This document shows positions 24,015 through 33,033 of a stretch of DNA of 64,000 nucleotides, in pieces. The notes below the pieces were generated by a model. The model searched no databases. It saw nothing but the letters and a program-made list of their open reading frames with translations, and was not told the DNA's origin. Numbering within the stretch: position 1 is the stretch's first letter; every line of letters begins with the position of its first letter. Made by a program: the position numbers and the translations under genes. Source of the DNA: Chiua virens (lineage: Eukaryota; Basidiomycota; Agaricomycetes; Boletales; Boletaceae); assembly GCA_019787685.1 (NCBI GenBank), contig JAHNUO010000005.1, positions 248,001 to 312,000 of the forward strand. Reading direction: 5' to 3'.

Positions 24015-27000
24015 TCACTTTCTGATGTTTGTAGCTATAAAATTTGAAAACATGTTAGAATGATCAAGAGGACTGATAACTTACAAATCAGATTCTGAGA
24101 TATGAGATGCATGATATGCTGTTTCATTTCCTTGTGATCTTCAAAGTCATATTCAGAAATGAGCTCAGAGATTGCTTTATTGACAGCATTGATTGTGCCA
24201 GAGGATATGTAAAGCTCATTAGCCACTTTGAGTGGATTGTCAACACCTTGTTGGTGTACAAAGAAGGAATGTTCTAGAATAATAGCACAACCTACAAATA
24301 CCAATGAGTGTAATCATTGAATGTAATTAAAAACCAACCAATCCCAGAATGAAGTGCTTTGTTCAACAGACTGCTTTTCTTTGAGAACTGAAGTATATCA
24401 TCATGATAATGTGAGGTAAAAATAACGATGCAGTCAATCTACTTACAATAGATGTGGATGACATTGAGTGTGGTACTATAGCTGAAGAATCTGCAACCTG
24501 ATTTTATATGAATTGAGTAAAATGGCAGGATAATGATAAAAAATGAATTAACATACTCTTGAAGATGCCAATATCTACAGATTTAATGTTATGTATTATT
24601 TGTATAGTGAAATATACAAATATTACAAACCTCCTGGGAAGGAATGAAAATAAGTAAAAATGAGGGGAAAATAAAATGAATTGGCTCATACATGCTAAGT
24701 GATTAAAATGAATAGAAAAGAAAATGTTAAAAATTTAATATGAAAGCTCACATCCTAAGTGCAGAAATATTAGTATCCATATAAAGTAAAATTAATGAAA
24801 GATTACCTACAAACTATGAATGGGAGAATGGGGTAAGACAGATAGACATGAATTAGCATACTTCTAAAGTTCTATTTGTACTCAGAGCACTAACTTCCTA
24901 TAAATGAGAGAACAAGGGCAAGAGAGAGGGGCATGTGTCAACAGCCTTCTGAAACCCTATTCACAATCAGAGCACCTACTTCCTATGAATGAGAGGACAA
25001 GGGAAAGACAGAGGGGTATAGATCAGCATCCTTCTGATACCCCATTCACAATCATAGCACTTACTCCCTATGAATGAGAGGACAAGGGAAAGACAGAGGA
25101 GCATGCATTAGCATCCTTCTGAAACCCCATTTACAATCAGAACACTTACTCCCTATGAATGTAAGGACCAGGGAAAGACAGAGGAGCATGCATTAGCATT
25201 CTTCTAAAATCCTATTCACAATCAGAGTACTTACTTGCTATGAATGAGAGCACAAGGGCAAGACAGAGGGACATAAATCAACATCCTTCTGAAACTTCAT
25301 TCACAATTAGAGCACTGACTTCCTATGAATTAGAAGACAAGGGCAAGACAGAGGGGCATGCATCAGCATCCTTGTGAAATCCCATTTACAATCAGAGCAC
25401 TTACTTGCTATGAATGAGAGCACAAGGGCAAGACAGAGGGGCATGCATCAGCATCCTTCTGAAATCCCATTAACAATCACAGCACTTACTTGCTATAAAT
25501 GAGAGCACAAGGGCAAGACAAAGGGGCATGGATCACCATCCTTCTGAAATTCCATTCACAATCAAAGTACTTACTTCCTGTGAATGAGAGCACAAGGGCA
25601 AGACAGAGGGGCATGCATCAGCATCCTTCTGAAATCCTATTCACAATCAGAGCACTTACATACTATGAATGAGAGAACAAGAGCAAGATAGAGGAGCATG
25701 AATCAGCATTCTTCTGAAACCACATTCATAATCAGAGCACTTACATACTATTAATGACAGGACAAGGGGAAGACAGAGGAGTATGGATCACCATCCTTCC
25801 AAAACTCTATTCACAATCAGAGCACTTACTCCCTATGAATGAGAGAACAAGGGCAAGACAGAGGGACATGGATCAGGATCCTTCTGAAATCTTATTCACA
25901 ATCAGAGCACTTACTTTCTATGAATGAGAGGACAAGGGCAAGACAGAGGGGCACAGATTAGCATCCTTCTAAAACCTCATTCACAATTAGAGCACTTACA
26001 TACTATGAATGACAGGACAAGCGCAATACAGAGGAGCATAGATCAGCATCCTTCTGACACCCCATTCACAATCAGAGCACTTACATACTATGAATGAGAG
26101 GACAAGGGCAAGACAAAGGGGGATAGATCAGGATCCTTCTGAAACCCTATTCACAATCAGAGCACCTACATACTATGAATAAGAGCATAAGGGTAAAACA
26201 GAGGGGCATAGATTAGTATCCTTCTGAAACCCCATTCACAATAAGAGCACTTACTTGCTATGAATAAGAGAATAAGGGGCAAGAGAAAGAGAAAGAGAGA
26301 TGAATCAGTATCCTTCTGAAACCCAATTCACAATCAGAGCACTGACATACTATGAATGATAGGACAAGGGCAAGACAAAGGAGCATGGGTCAGTATCCTT
26401 CCAAAATCCCATTCACAGTCAAAGCACCTACTCCCTATGAATGAGAGGACAAGGGAAAGACAGAGGGGCATGGATCAGTATCCTTCTCAAACCCTATTCA
26501 CAATCAGAGCACCTACTTCCTATGAGTGAGAGGTCAAGGGAAAGACAGGGACAGGGATCAGTATCATTCTGAAATCTCATTCACTGTAAGAGCACTTACT
26601 CGCTATAAATAAGAGGACATGGGAAAGACAGAGGGGCATGCATCAACATCCTTCTGAGATCCCATTCAAAATCAGAGCACCTACATACTATGAACAAGAG
26701 AACAAAGGCAAGACAGAGGGGCATACATCAGTATCCTGCTAAAATCCCATTCACAATCAGAGCACTTACTCGCTATGAATTAGAGGACAAGAGCAAGACA
26801 GAGGGACATGCATCAGTATCCTTGTGAAACACCATTCACAATTAGAGCACTTACTTGCTATAAATGAAAGGATAAGGGCAAGACAGAGGGGCATGCATCA
26901 GTATCCTTCTAAAACCCCATTTATAATCAGAGCACTTACTTGCTATGAGTCAGAGAACAAGGGCAAGACAAAGGGGTATGGATCACCATCCTTCTGAAAT

Positions 27001-29893
27001 CCTATTCACAATCAGAGTACCTACTCGCTATGAATGAGAGAACAAGGGCAAGATAGAGGGGCATGGATCACCATCCTTCTGACACCCCATTTACAATCAG
27101 AGCACTTACATACTATGAATGACAGGACAAGGGCAAGACAGAGTGCTATGCATCAGCATCCTTCTGAAATCCCATTCACAATCAGAGCACTTACTCACTA
27201 TGAATTAGAGGACAAGGGCAAGACAGGGGGGCATGGATTAGCATCCTTCTGAAACCCCATTCACAATCAGAGCACTTACTCGCTATGAATGAGAGAACAA
27301 GGGCAAGACAGAGGGGCATGGATCAGCATCCTTCTGATACCCCATTCACAATCAGAGCACTTACATACTATAAATGACAGGACAAGAGCAATACAGAGGG
27401 GCATGGATCACCATCCTTCTGACACCCCATTCACAATCAGAGCACTTACTTGCTGTGAATGAGAGGACAAGGGCAAGACAAAGGAGCATGCATCAGCATT
27501 CTTCTGAAACCCCATTCACAATTAGAGCACTTACATACTATGAATAAGAGGACAAGGGCAAGACAGAGGGGCACAGATCAGCATCCTTCTGAAACTCCAT
27601 TCACAATCAGAGCACTTACATACTATGAATGACAGGACAAGGGCAAAACAGAGGGCCATGCATCAGCATCCTTCTGAAACCCCATTCATAATCAGAACAC
27701 TTACTTGCTATGAATGAGAGGACAAGGGCAAGACAAAGGGGCATGCATCACCACCCTTTGGACACCCCATTCAAAATCAGAGCACTTACATACTGTGAAC
27801 AAGAGGACAAAGGCAAGACAGAGGGGCATGCATCAGTATCCTTTTGAAATCCCATTCACAATCAGAGCACTTACTTCCTATGAATGAGAGGACAAAGGCA
27901 AGACAGAGGGGCATGCATCAACATCCTTCTGAAATCCTATTCACAATCAGAGCACTTACATACTATGAATGAGATAACAAGGGCAAGACAGAGGGGCACA
28001 GATCAGCATCCTTCTGAAATCCCATTCATAATCACAGCACTGACATACTATGAATAAGAAGACAAGGGCAAGACAGAGGAGCATGGATAAGTATCCTTCT
28101 GAAATCTCATTCATAGTCAGAGCACTTACTCCCTATGAATTAGAGCACAAGGACAAGACAGGGGGGCACAGATTAGCATCCTTCTGACACCCCATTCACA
28201 ATCAGAGCACTTACTCCCTATGAATGAGAGCACAAGGGCAAGACAGAGGAGCATGGATCAGCATCCTTCTGAAGTCCTATTCACAATCAGAGCACTTACA
28301 TACTATGAATGAGAGGACAAGGGCAAGACAGAGGGGCATAGATTAGTATCCTTCTGAAACCCCATTCACAATCAGAGCACTTACTTCCTATGAATGAGTG
28401 AACAAAGGCAAGACAGAGGGGCATGGATCAGCATCCTTCTGAAATCCCATTCACAACCAAAGTACTTACTCTCTATAATGCAAAAACATAAATTAGATCT
28501 TGTTACCATGACTATTAACTTATACTACATATAAGATTGCTTACCTCAACATGTGGAAACCATGATGCAATTCCTGTCCTCATGGACTGCTGTTCAGCAC
28601 TAGTCAGTGACTCATTCACCCTGTGTTTATGCTCTATGAGAGGTATCAAAATCCTATGGAACATGTTAACAGGTATGATCAAAAGGATGTACACTTTATC
28701 TAATTACCCTTCCATGGCAAACTCAATGCAGAGCATGATATTTGTGTGTTGTGCAGTCACAAGTAGCATTTGCAGGGCTTCTTCATCTAAGGCCCTCACA
28801 GTCATTTCAATGAGAAGTTTACACTCCTGATCAGATTTGTTCAAATCTTTATGTATGACATCAGTTTGTATGCCATGTAAAGAGAAATTTTATGTGCACA
28901 TACCCCTTAACTCCACCTTTGCTGTTGGTTTATACTTCATATTTGTTACCTTTCCCCATACAGGATTATTCTTTAACATCCTCTCAGCATTTTCCTGTCC
29001 CCTCACAAGTCTTTCCTCTCGGGGTAGCTTTTTCTCCTCCAGTGTTAAGGCTGCAATGCCTTGCAGCAGAAGTGCATCACATTTTGTGAGCACAAGTATG
29101 ACAGGCACTGTAAACAAACATGAAAAATGAACAAGTTGCCATTATAGTTGAGGAATGTTCACCATTTCCGGTGTCACACTCATCAAAAAACTTTTCCTCA
29201 GCAGCCAAGACTGCCCGGTGGTATTGATCCATAGGAATACAGTACCTATTCGATAACATGTCATTGTTGCTACATGCTGCTGTTTCTGGTTACGATTACC
29301 ATATGGCATGGATACGCTTCTTCAGGAATGTTGTATTTGCGCGGTCCGAAACAAAGTCCTTCATCTTCTCGAATTCTTCTATACTTCCAGCTTCGAAGCC
29401 CTGCGAGTCGTGAAAAATGAAATTCGGGTTGCTTCGAAAGACCAATTCATTCTCGATATTATGAATTCCGCGCTAGAGATGTGTTAGTTGAATGTTACTG
29501 ATAACGACGTCACAGTCGTGGAACTGTGTCTGTGGAACTTACATCCGTGGTTCCCTCGATCTCTGCTGGATCGACCTGATCACAGACCATCAGTGTCCCG
29601 TGTCCACCTCTCGTGAGGAATTGGCATACCTTGTTCCCACTTCCATCGTAGACCTCTGGATCTTCCGTAGAGTTACAGATCTGCTTGAGTATCGTAGTTT
29701 TCCCAGCATTGGCACGGCCAATGATAAGGACTCTGAAACGTCCGAATTTCTCTCTGATGTTGTCGATCTGTATGGTAGTAGATTCTGCGGGAACGTCACC
29801 GGGAATGTCACCGAGGGATTCTCCAAGCACTTCTCCAGGGACGTCTGCGGGAGCTTTGGAGCGAAAGCATGGGAGGCAAAGGAACATTTTCAT
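24015..29893 (-). CDS. P-loop GTPase with an array of candidate 3-nt micro-exons
   Basis: Start ATG 29893-29891, stop TGA 24017-24015. Upstream exons 29893-29543, 29472-29300, 29245-29163, 29107-28904, 28846-28708 and 28653-28545 join in frame. They carry G1 GRANAGKT, G3 DSQG and G4 TKCD, followed by a helical region (EMTVRALDEEALQMLLVTAQ), as in the large basidiomycete family of small G-domain proteins of unknown role. Downstream exons are 24633-24627 (7 nt), 24574-24553 (22 nt), 24490-24447, 24387-24339, 24291-24085 and 24034-24015, giving EVYIGIFKSIFFSYSTTLNVI and CAIILEHSFFVHQQG. Between them, phase 0 on both sides, lie 46 candidate 3-nt exons (see the repeat entry). One junction (24447 to 24387) leaves one extra base. 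Codon use is AT-rich, unlike the neighbours. Confidence 0.75.
24692..24694 (-). other. candidate single-copy 3-nt micro-exon (CAT)
   Basis: CAT between a cacttag acceptor and a gtatga donor. The following intron (24691-24634, 58 nt) has a strong pyrimidine tract ending in cccag, then the 7-nt exon GAGGTTT with donor gtaata. Confidence 0.5.
24752..24754 (-). other. candidate single-copy 3-nt micro-exon (GAT)
   Basis: GAT lies between a cacttag acceptor and a gtgagc donor. The upstream intron (24810-24755, 56 nt) contains tactaat, a near-perfect branch site; the downstream one (24751-24695) is 57 nt. It lies outside the satellite, so it is independent support for one-codon exons in this gene. 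Confidence 0.5.
24808..28480 (-). repeat. 43-unit, 85-bp tandem array; each unit is an intron-like 82 nt plus 3 nt
   Basis: Period 85 bp, with three exceptions (83, 92 and 84 bp). On the minus strand each unit reads: donor gtaagt (rarely gtaggt, gtcagt or gttagt), an internal tttcag, GGATGCTGATCC holding a CTRAT branch-like site, a pyrimidine-rich stretch, then catag, three bases, and the next donor. GT and AG are present in all 43 intervals. The three bases are TAT (15 units), CAA (8), GAA (7), GGA (6), CGA (4), AGA, AAA and TGA (1 each), starting at 28472 with AGA; a TTT at 24813-24811 closes the series. Read in the host gene's phase 0 these are Tyr, Gln, Glu, Gly, Arg, Lys and one stop. 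The inner tttcag is lost in about five units, so it is under less constraint than the outer AG. The array could instead be one long intron containing a satellite. Confidence 0.9.
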
Positions 29894-30699
29894 CGTTGTT
29901 CGTTCGGTGTCGACTGCCAGTGATAATGAATCAAGGAGCCCGTGTCAACAACCCACAACAAGTTGAACAACGATAATCGATATTTCTTTAGCGACTTCAA
30001 CATTTCGATATCTAAGGCTATGTACAGCAAGCGACTACTACAGAAACATCACTGAAATAAGGATACGTGACTTCAGTGTGAAACCTGAATGTAGCGATCG
30101 GTCAGACACCCCGAATCGAGACCTGACTCTGGTATAGAAACCGGCCCTGAACCAGTGATACCTAAAGGCCACAGTATCGAGTAGTCCATATTCAGGGTAC
30201 AAACCGACTTACACCATAATCGTGACTAGCAAGTCAGCATAAGCATCATGTCACCAAGGTCTCCATCGTTCTTCAAACCTCTGCGAGCAGATTGGTGTTG
30301 CAAGAGTTGCAATACCAAGCCAACGGTGAACTTGTGCAAGACACCGATGAGCCAGCCAGTCCGGACCCAACGCGCGGACAGTACTTCGAAAGAAGATCGT
30401 GTTGATGCACAATTGCCAACAGCCAATGTGGATGCTCGATCCTGCTCGTATTCGAGAGGGTCAACATTGATCTCGTCAATGACCGTGGCTTCGATAGTCG
30501 ATAGTCGAGATCATTGGTAGAGGCTGAAGACCGGAGATACCCCAAGCCTTCGAGCGATTTCATCGATCCTTCAAATTCGAGTGTATTCGTGTCTAGATGA
30601 GACAATCCGCGCCGAAGGATAAATCTGCAGTGTATTTAGCGCTCCCGCACAAACTTTGACTGGACTCACTGGCAGTATGCAAACCTAGATTAGAAAAGA
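29894..30699. other. GTPase promoter and possible remnant of the transportin 3' end
   Basis: The first about 300 bp upstream of the GTPase ATG show nothing specific. Minus-strand open frames at 30226-30605 could be a decayed continuation of the transportin relic, but I cannot align them with confidence. Confidence 0.3.
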
Positions 30700-31610
30700 G
30701 AAATGGTTGCGTTGAGGTGAACGGAAGGGCAGATGAAATGAGTGTACACGTTAACAATCCAAGCTGTTGCTGCGAAGCCAGTCCGCACTCAGCTTGTGTT
30801 GTCGCTACACCGTGGGGGCATCAATACCTCAACATATTGAGGATTTTACAATGCAAGTCCCACAGCGTTTTCAAGGGTACCGATTGTCTCATACAAGATG
30901 AGCATGTTCTTTTGCCTACGCTTCAGGAGCGCGAGGATCAAGCTACGGAGAATCGGCTCAAGGTAGGGAAAAAGCTTTGTGCCAGCGACATGTTCGAAGG
31001 TAGCGAACGCGTTACAAGCAGCCTCTTGAACGTGCTTGTCATCGTCCAAAATCATCCGAAGAAGCTGACAAGTGAGTTAACGAATCATCATCTGTCGATC
31101 ACGTACGTATCCCTTCCACCGTAGATATGAAGTATTGGTTCGTGTGGTCCCCTGATATCGGTCCTGTGCACTAGCTCGCACGACAGCCCAGCGTCCAGCA
31201 GGTGGTTGAACGAACGAGGGGCTGCATAAATCAAGTATAGTGTATTTGGATTATAATCGCGCGACGCACCGCAAGATCATTTAGTCTGTTGAGCAAATGG
31301 GGAATGAGAACCTTCAGGTATTCCTCGATGTGATCAACACAGCTTCTTACGCTGTTAGCATTGGGCCACCAGAAAAGTCAAGCCAAACCCATTCAAGAGA
31401 GTAAAGAGGTCGTTGATGAAGTCGGCACCAAGCCTGACGGTCAACGCGTCCAAGGCAGTACATTTCCGAGGACTCCACTCTTCCTTGTCGTGCTCCGCGC
31501 CGTTGTCGTCTTCGTCGACATCGGCCGTTTGCTTGTGAGAGTAGTATATCGTGAGAACTTATCGCCAGAAATTCGGAATGTCCAACATTCCATCGGACGT
31601 CGACGTCTGA
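30700..31610 (-). pseudogene. KAP104: transportin (karyopherin beta-2, KAP104) relic
   Basis: Transportin carries PY-NLS cargo such as mRNA-binding proteins into the nucleus. HEAT-repeat segments of the family appear in order on the minus strand: an acidic linker then EEWSPRKCTALDALTVR (about 31480-31420), EEYLKVLIPHLLNRL (about 31330-31280), PLVRSTTCWTLG (about 31190), TNQYFISTVEG (about 31145), LDDDKHVQEAACNAFATFE and KNMLILYETIGTLENAVG (31055-30860), and NPQYVEVLMPP (about 30830). Two nonsense changes are visible: TAG in place of the Trp after CWTLG, and TAA after AVGLAL. The beginning and end of the gene are absent, so this is a truncated, dead copy of a conserved import receptor. Confidence 0.7.
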
Positions 31611-31619
31611 GTGTGACGA

Positions 31620-32576
31620 ATGGCAGAGTCGAGCCCTCTTCAATCTTCCGACGCACACCAGCTCCTTCAGGTAGGTTAATAGATCGTGTTTACTCCTTCA
31701 TATGCTAATTTCTACTCCAAGGCTGCTCTGGAGCACCCTTTTGAGCCCACTGAGGTTCCCTCGTCTACGTCCCAAGCCCCGCCTGCATCTACCTCCGTCC
31801 CTCCTCCAGAACCCACATCCTCAGAGGCTCCTTCCGAAGGAGATACTTGGCAATCAGCCTACTCTGCACATGTGTCAGAATGGCGCGCCCAATCCGCTTC
31901 TGTCCGTACCAAAGCCGAACTCGCCCGGGCCAAATGGGAGGCCATTCGCACCAGTGAAGCAGCCGAGCGTCAGGCCAGTGGTCAACCACCTGAGTCGTGG
32001 GATGGCCTTGGTGATCATATCACCGCCTCTGCTGTAGCTGCTACCGAAGTGGTCACACATTCTCTCGCTGCCTCGGTGGCTTCCCTCAGCTCCATAGAGC
32101 ATGTCGAGTCGCGCATGGGCCATGAGGAGAGTGTAGAACACGCCTTACAGCATGGCAAGTTGGAGAATGGTTCGCCTTCTCAGCGGTGGGAACACCTCTC
32201 AGCCTCACCGACATCGTCGTATCCTTCCATGTCCTTCCCGGAAGCTTCCGTACCCCAATCTCCCTCCCACCAACCCGTCTCGCTCGTGCCGACTTCCGCT
32301 TCGCTCCCAGCCCAGACTCATTTGCATCGTAAAATAGAGCAAATCCCAACGCATGTTCCTTCTTCTACCCTTCCTTCCGTCATGGACAACAGGATCGCAC
32401 CACGGACACGACTGTCGCTCGTATTATCCTCGCTTGCTATTAACCTGCTACTTCCGTTCATTAACGGCATTATGCTTGGTTTTGGAGAGCTCTTTGCAAA
32501 AAACGTTGTCGTTGGTTGGTTCGGTTGGAAATCCCGGCCTGGAAATACAGCTGCTGGTCTCGGCCTTCGTCGGTGA
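31620..32576 (+). CDS. MIM1: mitochondrial outer-membrane insertase subunit, Mim1/TOM13 family
   Basis: Mim1 helps insert single-span and multi-span proteins into the mitochondrial outer membrane. The first exon 31620-31670 (MAESSPLQSSDAHQLLQ) joins in phase 0 to 31722-32576, for 302 residues in all. The N-terminal two thirds are disordered, Ser/Pro-rich and acidic. The conserved domain is at the C-terminus: one hydrophobic span SLAINLLLPFINGIMLGFG followed by ELFAKNVVVGWFGWK, the pattern of the TOM13/Mim1 family with its glycine-spaced membrane helix. Yeast Mim1 is only about 110 residues, so the long disordered leader is an expansion. It lies head to head with the transportin relic. Confidence 0.8.
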
Positions 32577-33033
32577 CGACGCCAAACTTGCCAGGCTGCC
32601 ATACCTTGTATAGTCGCGATATATGTCCATCTATACTTAGATCTCCACCGCAAACTATAGTTGCACGTGTCTATGAGTGCCCGAGTATAACTCGTTCAAT
32701 ATAGCCTCACATCTTCATAAAGAGAGCTCGTAATTACAGACACCTACATAAGTAAGTGCTGACTAAGTGTATTTGTATTACATAATATAGTTAGCCTTTT
32801 GAGTAACGGAACAAATAGGAATAGTGTTTAGAACAGGCGTGGTCATTCGACAGACTGGCTGGTGACCGATCTCACTGGATCGGCTAGCCTCTTCATCCCA
32901 AGTGTCGTATGAGCAGCAGGCTTCGCAAATAAATGATATCCCAATTTCCAAGTTGATTCCAAGTTCGTAAATACATCCCTAAGATCCATCCTGCGTGTAT
33001 TCTTTAAGTAGCGTGACGTTGTCGTTCAAACGA
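32577..33033. other. intergenic, convergent 3' ends
   Basis: About 460 bp between the MIM1 stop and the stop of acyltransferase copy 5. No gene seen. Confidence 0.5.

Noticed and set aside
27034..27252. 72-residue plus-strand open frame inside the array
   Set aside because: It spans repeat units, is interrupted in other units, and has no start or splice context. It arises by chance from the 85-bp unit.
24808..28480. CRISPR-like array
   Set aside because: The unit is 85 bp and repeats almost entirely, with no spacers of constant length and unique sequence. The genome is eukaryotic, and the variable part is only three bases set between splice sites.
31347..31658. 103-residue minus-strand frame as a separate gene
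   Set aside because: Another frame of the same strand carries transportin sequence (EEWSPRKCTALDALTVR), so this frame is a by-product.
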